Virus record (IMG/VR): IMGVR_UViG_3300017593_000211
Coordinates: 1-34,858 of that record
From: a virus
Length of the DNA: 34,858 bases
Strand: one strand, 5' to 3'
The stretch's first letter is position 1, and each line of letters opens with the position of its first letter. Positions 16,301 through 22,888 of this stretch are shown in pieces. The notes below the pieces were generated by a model that searched no databases, was not told where the DNA came from, and worked only from the letters and a program-made list of their open reading frames with translations. Made by a program: the position numbers and the translations under genes.

Positions 16301-17121
16301 TCTATGCCTACTTGAGTTTTTTTAGCTAGCCAAGGTAGCATAGAAAATAACGTCCCTAAGGCCATGCCATGAGCAACGCCTTCTTCTATTTCTTCTTTAG
16401 TCGGTAATCTTCCTTCTTTAGATGCCTGATAAGTAGCTTCGGCTGCACCTAAAGCTCCAAACTTAGGTATTTGATACCTGCCTCCTAATCTTCCATAGAT
16501 AACTCCCCATGCTAAATTTTCAGCTCCTTTCTTTAAGGCACTAATTGTTCTTTCTGGGATAGTTTCTCCTTCTTTAGCTCCTGCGATAGCACCTCTTATC
16601 CCCATTCCCACTGCAAAATCAGGTATTCTAGATAATATTTCTGCTACCCTAGGAATAACCCTGCTACCTAAAGACAATTTAGTAGCACCACCTGTCATAA
16701 CATCTAGAGGAAGAGTAGTTCCAAGACTTCCCAAAGTTTCCATAAATTTATATCCTACTTTTTCCAGTTTACTTTTGGGTTGAGTTTCCTGCCTTATTTT
16801 TTGAATTTTTCTTTCAGCAGGTTTAACAAGCCGACTTTCAGGAGAAAAACCTAAAAGCCTATTGATACTGGTTGCTGTTTCTAAAGCCCCTGCATAAAAT
16901 CTTTTAGCTAATCCTTTTACAAAATCCCTTTGCTCTTTTTCAGGGAAAGTAGCCCAAGGTTTCATTGCGGTAAACGCTGCTTTTTCTAAAACTCCTTCTT
17001 TTTGTTCAGAAGCAAAGGGGTCATAATCAACAGGAACTAATTTAAGCCCCTGTGTTTCTGATGGTTGTGCGGGTTGCTTTGTTTCTTCAAAAGGGTCGTA
17101 ATCAACTGGAGTTAATGGCAT
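10384..17121 (-). CDS. Giant polyvalent virion protein with HExxH and JAMM/RadC-like domains (2245 aa)
   Basis: Mosaic protein, probably packaged and ejected with the DNA. Residues 5-11 and 30-36 repeat PVDYDPF. Residues 140-260 are Gly/Ala-rich and hydrophobic. Residues 325-600 are Lys/Glu/Pro-rich linker with repeated KPPAKE. H694-E-F-A-H698 is an HExxH zinc-peptidase signature. Residues about 1115-1230 form a JAB/MPN domain of RadC type: E1149, H1187-x-H1189, D1200 (VHNHPSGNPSPSLDD). Residues about 1600-1930 include MDNNFGQMVYDNLFWNRT, typical of the large polyvalent-protein domain LPD38, followed by a hydrophobic segment at 1940-1957. The C-terminus is helical and basic. It plays the part of the large internal proteins of podoviruses; that role is inference from size and place. 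A strong AGGAGAG site precedes the ATG. Confidence 0.88.
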   Translation of the reverse strand: MPLTPVDYDPFEETKQPAQPSETQGLKLVPVDYDPFASEQKEGVLEKAAFTAMKPWATFPEKEQRDFVKGLAKRFYAGALETATSINRLLGFSPESRLVKPAERKIQKIRQETQPKSKLEKVGYKFMETLGSLGTTLPLDVMTGGATKLSLGSRVIPRVAEILSRIPDFAVGMGIRGAIAGAKEGETIPERTISALKKGAENLAWGVIYGRLGGRYQIPKFGALGAAEATYQASKEGRLPTKEEIEEGVAHGMALGTLFSMLPWLAKKTQVGIERTILNKAQRNIEKAYREGRFEDIEKEFDALSTNEKLRPEVRQAVKEIKETTLPPKEKSPAKEVERPEAEVVEPERAREAIITAVKRDLARGRDEAGNSFGIDELFALKEHPEIQRLGLDDEINKLIIEEQAKPPPERVNVAELLPKRPVVEPEKKPYKEERPVVLGEEEKPPAKEIVAPEGVPAEIARIQAKPAFLRTAEEKLTLERYEKGKKKPKIETAPEERKREIIVPEGEVKKEKAREERKVTEEKPPAKEVKEKPKPEKKAKPYEGVEPGSAEWMKIWKEHPELQKEMAEIRQKQIVEEGKKEKALPEVKAKKEPWEMTKEEFVNKQDSYIKKITPHIEQVRNNNKTIEINAKEINPQFPDVKIIIYSNRQSKTPTFYDKTGNKIYLNLDTKPDILTKVLKIDNDKINAIYSLLHEFAHIKGIPEDWAVNLLRYKGKYQKLHQKRAIEASKLGDAWLRNYLDKHKEQIEQNLKQNKPVPEEVLKEYPDLAKKYKKEPPKEKPSVVPLTKTLYENSYPIELSKASEEFPEHRLGVDYVVKLVDKNTGKVTWASLSEKRARELFPRSFEEKGKEVAKAETEWQPVKNYGKEITEGTHVKWRYRGKEGEGIATGKIGKRKTGFVYHRVKTPEGKTKYMPWTSRAEYWIKAEKEVKLVKEAKAEVKEKEPIITQPKENLYEVRHPEKKTWYQIKEDPETEQWRVVRFEPYETTYEGKKVTINKGIETKFFNSLEEAKKFAQKEIVEKKPEPEKTIKVHEHGEEYIVRDKDYEETASKTRKEILNELQGLEWFIPKPPKFIPVSEKAEPAKEGGGIKTIAEGIRKDLIKTGRVDLRSKEIKHPADLAVVAQVYRDPRFETLRIFYMKGNKIVAHEGITNRMPNFVASELTPKFIWEIKNRMKRLGADGYYLVHNHPSGNPSPSLDDINFTLACADKIPGLKHHIIINSGKYGAIREDGVAYVLPLPGIPKDWVDPLLSPTKPHGLLGFKIKTEKDLALISRSFKDDSKVVTLIYCSGNKIRLIQEVPARLFTNVEQITNYIRGRVREFGTNHVFAVFSGKYEETKDLYNTSTELIRKNILTDAAFSGTTIRQATNIHAEANEIWGLRQIPEYRLGEPIEEYSKRIAWAKEYLERIKAKEGLKKEVKKEPVITKDIAKKTGEVDKIFTPEEPAAMVRISARRLMAERAREIDAIVEATKISHEWWDRQPVDKQILYIDKMMKGDTDFSEFGKDSKVVKDMAQQHRALLDKAYEIDKSVNERLDYLENYWPGIWKNREKAEAWIQKKLNTTPGYYKHKFYKLMSDGIKAGLEPITTNPQEMVLWRYFSALHHKMRKDFLNEMKAYELLKFKRGFKKPPKGWAVPKDPSLQVFFRGKEGMVRTGEWIMPKEAANIVDKWLSPSLWSRPDNWGKVFKAFMAVKNPFVAVKLGLSGFHFLNVTLSDLTYNVMRLTNSTLKGDIDVALDRFADILTGPVSSLKLGHKAVELWLGKRSIQTDLDKEIVNYLIRAGARYKLSKAYKIGLEDNWKKAIRDFRKKNIIGGTIKLIPAIAEKIQAPLMEWYVPRLKIGAFLKQAKDFTSAHPEIKGAKLDKALQKIWDSMDNNFGQMVYDNLFWNRTIRDLAVASSLSLSWQLGTIREWGGAGLDIKEAIMKKKMPLWAGRIQFSITYPFVVGMIGGLMCYLFTGKPPQELLDYFYPKTGEKNPDGSDERLQLPAMTKEYWVAKAALEKHGIFKGISTVAWHKLNPVISLTLDLFTNQDYFKTEIRDPNAPLLKQAEQVAVFLGTSGLVPISIANFIRHEKISGEKSILPILGIGVAPRYITRTKIQNEIYNLYSKRFQGIKKRGEKYETNQIKAQLRSLLWVAENHHDPERRKKAWAEFVETLKEVKEKNIVLSKRFWKTIRLAPDIRVFSALNDEDQLDLLLKMTPKELTRYLRYAKRRAKYEFLKRKKTKEIQSFTRPKSTTGLLNYGL

Positions 17122-17134
17122 CTTTCTCTCCTAA

Positions 17135-17902
17135 CTAATCAATTCTATACCATTTCCCTTCTCTTTTAACATACCAATTTCCATCAGGTGCTTTCTTTGC
17201 ATCTGGATAGCGTTTAAGCACTTCCTCATCACTAAGTTGCCGAGTAGCAGGAGTTTGTTCAGTAACAGGTTGTTCAATACCAGTAGTTGTAGGTGTCTTT
17301 TTAGGCACATATTCTAAAAGAGGACGTGCTATCCCAGTTTCATGCTCAAATACATAAACATCAGGTATACCAGTTGGGTTAGGAACTTCAACAATTGAAT
17401 ATTTACCTTTTCTTTGTCCTTGCTGTTTCGCCAGTGTTTTATAATAATCTGCAATTGCTTTTTTCTCCATTTCGGACAATTCCAACTTTTTCCGTTCTAA
17501 TCCTTCAGACCAATCAGTTCCGTATAAAGCCTCAATTCTTCTTCTTTCAATGCCCTGTGGCCCCCAGCGTAAAGCACGCTCTGCTGCCTTTCCTGCTTCT
17601 ATCATTGCTTGGCGCCTTGTAGCTTCTTTTTCTCTTTCCATCAATCCTTTTTGGCTTAACCGCTCCCGAGCAAGTTCGTATTCGCCTCTTATCCGTCCAT
17701 AAGTAGGATATTCTTGGGCCTGCAATTCCTTTATTCTGTATTTTTCTTGAAGCCATTTATTCCAATCAATTTTATCTAAAGAAGATGGGAATTGTATATA
17801 GCTAGGCAAGGAAGTTCCATACGAGCTAGTGCCCTGCGATAACCTTGTTGGTGCTTGTCCTCCTGCTATTCTCCATTTTTTTGTCCTATATTCAAACGGC
17901 AT
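17135..17902 (-). CDS. Putative internal virion protein (255 aa)
   Basis: Not recognised as a named family. The middle (residues 45-165) is helical and charged, with Arg/Glu/Lys runs. Around residue 200 is a Thr/Pro-rich linker (KKTPTTTGIEQPVTEQTPAT). The C-terminus ends APDGNWYVKREGKWYRID, a small WY-repeat unit seen in phage structural proteins. It starts after a strong GAGGAGGG site and stands just upstream of the giant protein in the transcript, so it may be a companion ejection or tail-knob protein. Function is inferred only from position. Confidence 0.7.
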   Translation of the reverse strand: MPFEYRTKKWRIAGGQAPTRLSQGTSSYGTSLPSYIQFPSSLDKIDWNKWLQEKYRIKELQAQEYPTYGRIRGEYELARERLSQKGLMEREKEATRRQAMIEAGKAAERALRWGPQGIERRRIEALYGTDWSEGLERKKLELSEMEKKAIADYYKTLAKQQGQRKGKYSIVEVPNPTGIPDVYVFEHETGIARPLLEYVPKKTPTTTGIEQPVTEQTPATRQLSDEEVLKRYPDAKKAPDGNWYVKREGKWYRID

Positions 17903-17904
17903 TT

Positions 17905-18867
17905 TTATCCCTCCTCGTAAAAACTAATTGGGGCTAATCTCCAATCTTGTGAAAAATTTTTATCATCCTCCCATGTCTGGGATGTTTTAGAGCTACCAAC
18001 ATTTTTTAATATAGTTGCCCTTTCCCCTTTCTCATAATTAAAAAAATCGGTTGGAGTAATTTCTTCTGTTTGATGTCTTCTCTGTATTTTATATCTATAA
18101 TAATCTTTAAATACATCTGGCTCTATTACTTCTTTAATTCTTCCACTGCTATAATATACCGTATCCATCCAGTTTCCACTGAACAAAAACGGATTGCTTT
18201 CTTGGCTTCCCCAAGGCAAATTAGGGAATATTCTAACTCCTAACCCTAAAAACTCTCCAGGCACAGGCCATTTTATTTCTTTATTCTCTGTTATAAAATA
18301 TCTTAGCCACCAATGAGGGTTCTGTGGTTTTGGAACTCCTGCAACTTGAGGAGCTAAAGGTATAACATTTTCACTTGCTATCCACATCTGATTAAATAAT
18401 ACTCTATTCTCGCCAAATCCTTGGAAAAGACGATAGGGAATAGGTGGAACAGGCATATTATTCCCCTTTTTAACTTGAATGTCCTCTCTAGTAGAAGAAT
18501 ACTCTCCAATAATACCTAGCATTTCAATATCACCAAAAGGCATTCCACCAAGAAAATCTATCCATCCTATTGTTAAATCGGGCTTATCTGGAATATGAAA
18601 AGAAAAATCATTGCTATATGTGGGGAATTCATAACAAGCCATAAACAACTTTTTTTCATTATTTATTACAACGGGACTTACTTGTAACTCACTAAACATC
18701 GTATCCAAGCTACCCTCTGCTTCCTGTAAAATAAAATCAAGTGCAGGCTCATCAAAAATAAACCATGTAGCTTCCAAGTATGGTGCAAATATACCTACTT
18801 GAGCATATATATTAACTGCTTCATGTATAAGGTCTTCAAATGCTTCGTCAAATTCTTCTTCTGGCAT
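17905..18867 (-). CDS. Uncharacterised structural-region protein (320 aa)
   Basis: Mixed alpha-beta protein rich in aromatic residues and Pro, with segments such as NPHWWLRYFI and FPNLPWGSQESNPF. No catalytic motif, signal peptide or membrane segment. It starts two bases after the upstream coiled-coil gene's stop and is followed two bases later by the next gene, so it is translated as part of the tail-side cluster. A virion component is likely from context; no closer identity can be supported. Confidence 0.72.
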   Translation of the reverse strand: MPEEEFDEAFEDLIHEAVNIYAQVGIFAPYLEATWFIFDEPALDFILQEAEGSLDTMFSELQVSPVVINNEKKLFMACYEFPTYSNDFSFHIPDKPDLTIGWIDFLGGMPFGDIEMLGIIGEYSSTREDIQVKKGNNMPVPPIPYRLFQGFGENRVLFNQMWIASENVIPLAPQVAGVPKPQNPHWWLRYFITENKEIKWPVPGEFLGLGVRIFPNLPWGSQESNPFLFSGNWMDTVYYSSGRIKEVIEPDVFKDYYRYKIQRRHQTEEITPTDFFNYEKGERATILKNVGSSKTSQTWEDDKNFSQDWRLAPISFYEEG

Positions 18868-18869
18868 CT

Positions 18870-20045
18870 TTACACACTCGCCTGTTGCACTATTCTTTGT
18901 TCTAATTTTTCGCTATGAGATACTATACCACGGATTTGATGTTTAGCCGCCCATTTCCTAGCTTCATTAAGCAGAATTTCATCATCAATTTTCCGTTTCA
19001 TAACTTCAATATCAGCCAATGATAACTGCTCTAAAAGTTCTTTTTGTTTTTCCACTTCACTATCTCTAATAGTTTCTTCTTGTTCTATTGCTGAAATTTG
19101 CTGGCCTTTTTCATGTTCAAATATCTCTCTTTCTTTTTGCTGTTCTAAAATCCTTTGATTTTCTATACTTTCTTTTATTTCCTGCAATGCAGTCACTTCT
19201 TCTAAGAGATTATTCCTTTCACTTTCATTTTCTTTTTGCTGTAATATTCTTTGTTGTAATAATTCTAATTCAACTTTTAATCGGTTAGTAATCCTATCAA
19301 ATGCTTTATCTATTTCTCTCCTACGAACTTTATACTTAGTTCTTGTAAGTTCTCTAGTCACTATTTCAGCAAATGTAGAAGCTATATCTGCTGCTAACCT
19401 AGCTCTGGTAACTTCTACCATTGCCTTTTCAACTTCGGCCTGTGTTTTCCTGTTTTCAGCTTCTACAACTCTTATATCAGCCAAAACAGCATTCGTCTTT
19501 GTTCTTTCAACATCCAGCAAGGCTTTTAAGACATCAAGCTCAACCAGTTTTTTCCTTATTTTTTCCGTTTCTATTTCTATATCCAATTCTTCTAGTCTTA
19601 TATCTGTCCTGTCACGCTCAACTTCATATCTTGTTTGTTGATAACTTTTTTCTGCCTCACCAACCAATCTCGCTGCAACAAATTTAGCATCCATCATAAG
19701 CCTTTGAACTTCCAGACCATACTGCAATGTCTGCAATATATAATTATTGGTTTGCCTTTGTAAAGCTAATATCTTTCTTCTATTTTCAGCTATGGCATCA
19801 ATATTTGTTTTATCAGTATCAATAGCTGTATATTTATATTCAATAGTTTTTTGTAATTGCTCTTGCTTTCTATCAAAAACATCATCAATGACTATTAAAA
19901 ATGTTTCAATACCAGGCAGTCCAGTTTTGTTAATATTTTCTTCCCAATGCTCTAAATAATTATTGATGCCCATATAATTTAAGTTAATCAGCCTTGTCCA
20001 TATTGCACTATTTCTTTCTTTTGCTCTATTTTTTTCTTCTGTCAT
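18870..20045 (-). CDS. Long coiled-coil virion protein (391 aa), candidate ejection protein
   Basis: Nearly all residues from 50 to 375 form charged helices (for example LEELDIEIETEKIRKKLVEL, and repeated Gln/Glu-rich heptads near residues 265-330). No enzyme motif, signal peptide or membrane segment. A short folded N-terminal part (about 1-50) contains WTRLINLNYMGINNYLEHWE. It follows a similar all-helical protein encoded immediately upstream. Two consecutive long helical proteins before a giant protein resemble the set of internal core or ejection proteins in podoviruses such as T7 gp14-16 or P22 gp7/16/20, but there is no recognisable sequence match. Confidence 0.72.
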   Translation of the reverse strand: MTEEKNRAKERNSAIWTRLINLNYMGINNYLEHWEENINKTGLPGIETFLIVIDDVFDRKQEQLQKTIEYKYTAIDTDKTNIDAIAENRRKILALQRQTNNYILQTLQYGLEVQRLMMDAKFVAARLVGEAEKSYQQTRYEVERDRTDIRLEELDIEIETEKIRKKLVELDVLKALLDVERTKTNAVLADIRVVEAENRKTQAEVEKAMVEVTRARLAADIASTFAEIVTRELTRTKYKVRRREIDKAFDRITNRLKVELELLQQRILQQKENESERNNLLEEVTALQEIKESIENQRILEQQKEREIFEHEKGQQISAIEQEETIRDSEVEKQKELLEQLSLADIEVMKRKIDDEILLNEARKWAAKHQIRGIVSHSEKLEQRIVQQASV

Positions 20046-20047
20046 CT

Positions 20048-21268
20048 TTATACCTCTGCACTCACTGCTTTAATCTTCTGAGTGATTACAGTCCAGCGTC
20101 CAACTCGTTGTATTGTCCAAGCACAATCCCTAATCCTTTGGTCGGTAGAATTAGCCAATTCTATTAGTTTTGCTATTTGTTCAGTCGTAGCAGATTGGCT
20201 TAAAGCAATTCTTTTCTCTTTTATTTCATTTTCATCTTCTACACGAATATCCAGCTTTTTAATATAGTTGTCCAATTGAGTAGTGATTTTTTCTTTAGCC
20301 AATTCAGTGCGTAATTCTAAAATGGTATCAGTATTTTCTTTGGATAGCTGAGATAAAACAGTCTGCATATGAGCTTTAGCTATACTTAAAGCATTGGCTG
20401 CCTTAATATAATTTAAACGGGCTATTTCCAATTCTTTCTCTTTTTCTGCCCTTTCAATCTCTGCGTTAGCTTGAGCATCTTTTAAATCTGTTTCTTTATA
20501 TCCAAGTTTTATTAAAAGTTCTTTCCATTTTGCTTCATTTATAATAGCATCAGCTAACTCTTGTCTTTTTTCTGCCAGTTTTAAATAATCTGGAATTAGT
20601 CCTTTTTTTAATAAAGCTATTTCTTTTTCTATCTCTAAAACTATTTTTAAAGCCTCTGCCCTTCTTTTTTCGGCAGCAATTACCAATGCCTCTGCATCAA
20701 TAGCTTGCTGTAATGGCTCTATTAGTTTCATTTTTTCTTGAGCAGTTTCCATTTTTGCCTCAGCAAGCTGTAATTCCTTATCAAGTGTCTCTCCTCTTAA
20801 ACTTTCTATTTTCTGCCTATATTCCCATATTTCACTATCAATTTGAGCCTTAAACTCAATCAACTCTGCATTTCTTTTATTTATTTCAGTTTCTAACCTT
20901 CTAATATAGTCTTTGCCTAATTTAAAATCTTCTTCTAATTTTGAGGCTTCCCATTCTAAAGCATTTAAAACCCACTGCTTATATAATTCAAATTCAAGTC
21001 TGGCATAATTAACTGCAAGATTTAAACTAAACTCGTCTATATCATATTGTATTTGCCTTTCTTCATTATAAGTTTGTGCATTGGCTTCTGTTAAAGCCTT
21101 TTTGGTTTGTTTAGCCATTTCAATTATACCAGCAAGCATATTCCCAGGGATAAAAGTAAATCCCCGTGCAGCCATTGCTGATATTACTTTTTTATAGCCA
21201 TCATCAAACTCTTTTACTTTACCTTCTTTTTTTTGTAGCCATCTGTAATGTTCTGCGTCCGTTGCCAT
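20048..21268 (-). CDS. Long coiled-coil virion protein (406 aa), candidate ejection protein
   Basis: A folded N-terminal segment (residues 1-70, containing AMAARGFTFIPGNMLAGIIE) is followed by about 280 residues of charged helix with many EKE, AEA and KLI heptads, and a compact C-terminal end with WTIQRVGRWTVI. No catalytic or membrane motif. Same build and size as the adjacent 391-residue protein, although direct sequence similarity is not obvious, so they may be paralogues that have drifted or simply functional partners. Position between the fibre gene and the giant protein supports a virion or ejection role. Confidence 0.72.
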   Translation of the reverse strand: MATDAEHYRWLQKKEGKVKEFDDGYKKVISAMAARGFTFIPGNMLAGIIEMAKQTKKALTEANAQTYNEERQIQYDIDEFSLNLAVNYARLEFELYKQWVLNALEWEASKLEEDFKLGKDYIRRLETEINKRNAELIEFKAQIDSEIWEYRQKIESLRGETLDKELQLAEAKMETAQEKMKLIEPLQQAIDAEALVIAAEKRRAEALKIVLEIEKEIALLKKGLIPDYLKLAEKRQELADAIINEAKWKELLIKLGYKETDLKDAQANAEIERAEKEKELEIARLNYIKAANALSIAKAHMQTVLSQLSKENTDTILELRTELAKEKITTQLDNYIKKLDIRVEDENEIKEKRIALSQSATTEQIAKLIELANSTDQRIRDCAWTIQRVGRWTVITQKIKAVSAEV

Positions 21269-21271
21269 TGT

Positions 21272-22888
21272 TTAATACCCCAATATAACAGGTTCTATTT
21301 CTACAAAATCTAACTTTGAAAAGTCTTTTATAATTACTTTAACTTCTTTGCCCTGTAAAGCTCTAGGAATAAAAAGTTTCCCTTTAGTAGTATTACCTTC
21401 ATATTCATTGCTATCTATTTTTACTTTTATTGTCGCATCGCCTTCATTAACAGTTACAGTCCGTAATCTTTTCTGGTTATTTGTGCCTAGGTGTGTAGAT
21501 ATTAATTCAATCCCTGTATGTATTTCCTCTCCATTGTCGCTAGTCCCTTCCAATACATATATACCGTCTTTATTTGCAGCATAATATTTACCTTGATGTT
21601 GGCAGTATGAGTTGAAGTTGTAATTGCTGTATATAGAAGGATTAAAATTAGTTCCGCTTAATACCCATGTTTGATAAATATCTTCAATATTCTCCCCACC
21701 TAATTCTAAACCACCGCTCGCAATAATAGAAACAATAACTGGGTAGACAAAACTAATAATTGAGTTGCTTGAAAGTTCTAAACCTCCTTTGCTGGTTAAA
21801 AAATAAGTAAGCTCCCCTGGGGTAATAAAAGAGTAATATTCACCTCCGCTTACAGTTATGCCACCAGAGGCAATGACAGAATAAATTAAATCACGAGGGG
21901 TAATAAATTGCTTCCTTGTATTGCTTGAAAAGACAAAACCACCCTCAGCGATTATTTCTTCTACGGATGGAAGTTGAAAAGTAATATCAGTTGCACTTGA
22001 AAAAGATAATCCACCGCTAGCAACGAGTTCAAAGGGAAGCAAGGGTGGTCTTACAAAGTCAATATCACTTTCACCATTGACTTTTATTTTTACTATTCCT
22101 GTTTTCTCATAAACAGTTGGAGTAACAAACTCATAAACAGTAGTAGCCTTTATTTCAAATCCGCCTGACGCTGTTACTTCATAAACGGTTGGAGTAGTAA
22201 AAGCTTTTTCACCTTCACCGCCAAACTCCAATCCACCAGTAGCTGTTACAGGATATTCTGTGAATTGAGAGGCAAGTTCAGCCGTTGGGTCAATAGTAAC
22301 AGTAATATCCCCTGTTAAACATATATAAGGTGGTGTTTCGGTAAGAAAAGTTAAATCTGCTAGACCATAACCAGTATAGGGGTCTCGCCCTGGGATAGGA
22401 GTATGATATTGGCTTGTAAGCTCTAATTTAAAAGAAATTTCTCCTACATATCCCCAACTACCTACGGTTGAGGCTTGAGGAGTAAGTTTGATGTTTATTT
22501 CGCCTTCATAATGAAATTCATTCGCTGTATAATAGCTACCAGCAGGAGCAATACTTACAGGAATATTAGCATCATAAAGAAAGTCATTATCATCACCATA
22601 TAAAGTTCTTGTGCCTAAGTTAATATTTATTTGCCCATAATAAGCAAAATCAACAAGTATTTCATGAGACGGAGTAATATTGATAGTAATATTGCCCTGA
22701 TATACATAATCAGCGTGATAAGATGAATTAGGAGTTAAAGATAAAGAAATAGACCCATTGTAAACAAACTCATTACTATCATATACATTAAAAGGTTGGC
22801 CATTATGCCAATATTCTAAATGGCCTTCATTGGAAAGTTTATTGACATTAAGAGGTTGTCCATCATGCCAATATGATAAAGCATTCAT
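21272..22888 (-). CDS. Repeat-built beta-rich tail fibre or virion protein (538 aa)
   Basis: The whole protein is made of short beta repeats. Residues 6-15 and 26-35 repeat YWHxGQPxNV. Residues about 41-200 hold six or seven units of about 22 residues with the core Y-x-G-x-I-x-I-x-L-T-P. Residues about 211-400 hold about eight units of about 24 residues with the core A-S-G-G-L-x-F-S-S...F-x-T-P. The C-terminal 135 residues are non-repetitive (YQTWVLSGTNFNP, later KVKIDSNEYEG), a segment type I associate with phage tail proteins. No enzyme motif. The start overlaps the tailspike stop (TAATG) with only a weak ribosome site, so translation is probably coupled. Fibre or particle-surface role is inferred. 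Confidence 0.8.
   Translation of the reverse strand: MNALSYWHDGQPLNVNKLSNEGHLEYWHNGQPFNVYDSNEFVYNGSISLSLTPNSSYHADYVYQGNITINITPSHEILVDFAYYGQININLGTRTLYGDDNDFLYDANIPVSIAPAGSYYTANEFHYEGEINIKLTPQASTVGSWGYVGEISFKLELTSQYHTPIPGRDPYTGYGLADLTFLTETPPYICLTGDITVTIDPTAELASQFTEYPVTATGGLEFGGEGEKAFTTPTVYEVTASGGFEIKATTVYEFVTPTVYEKTGIVKIKVNGESDIDFVRPPLLPFELVASGGLSFSSATDITFQLPSVEEIIAEGGFVFSSNTRKQFITPRDLIYSVIASGGITVSGGEYYSFITPGELTYFLTSKGGLELSSNSIISFVYPVIVSIIASGGLELGGENIEDIYQTWVLSGTNFNPSIYSNYNFNSYCQHQGKYYAANKDGIYVLEGTSDNGEEIHTGIELISTHLGTNNQKRLRTVTVNEGDATIKVKIDSNEYEGNTTKGKLFIPRALQGKEVKVIIKDFSKLDFVEIEPVILGY
21692..22258 (-). repeat. Second beta-repeat array of the fibre protein
   Basis: Codons for residues 211-399 encode about eight units of about 24 residues with a Gly-Gly turn (TATGGLEFGG, TASGGFEIKA, VASGGLSFSS, IAEGGFVFSS, IASGGITVSG and others) followed by a Phe-x-x-Pro strand. 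The units are distinct from the upstream array, so two different expansions occurred in one gene. Confidence 0.75.
22289..22768 (-). repeat. First beta-repeat array of the fibre protein
   Basis: Codons for residues 41-200 encode six to seven imperfect units of about 22 residues. Each has an aromatic, then Gly, then an alternating Ile/Asn/Ser strand ending in Leu-Thr-Pro or a variant (for example YNGSISLSLTP, YQGNITINITP, YEGEINIKLTP). The units differ enough that the repeat is clearer in protein than in DNA. Confidence 0.75.
22784..22873 (-). repeat. Tandem YWHxGQPxNV motif, two copies
   Basis: Residues 6-15 and 26-35 of the 538-residue fibre protein are the same motif with a 20-residue period. 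This is the start of the repeat-rich gene and marks duplication within it. Confidence 0.8.
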
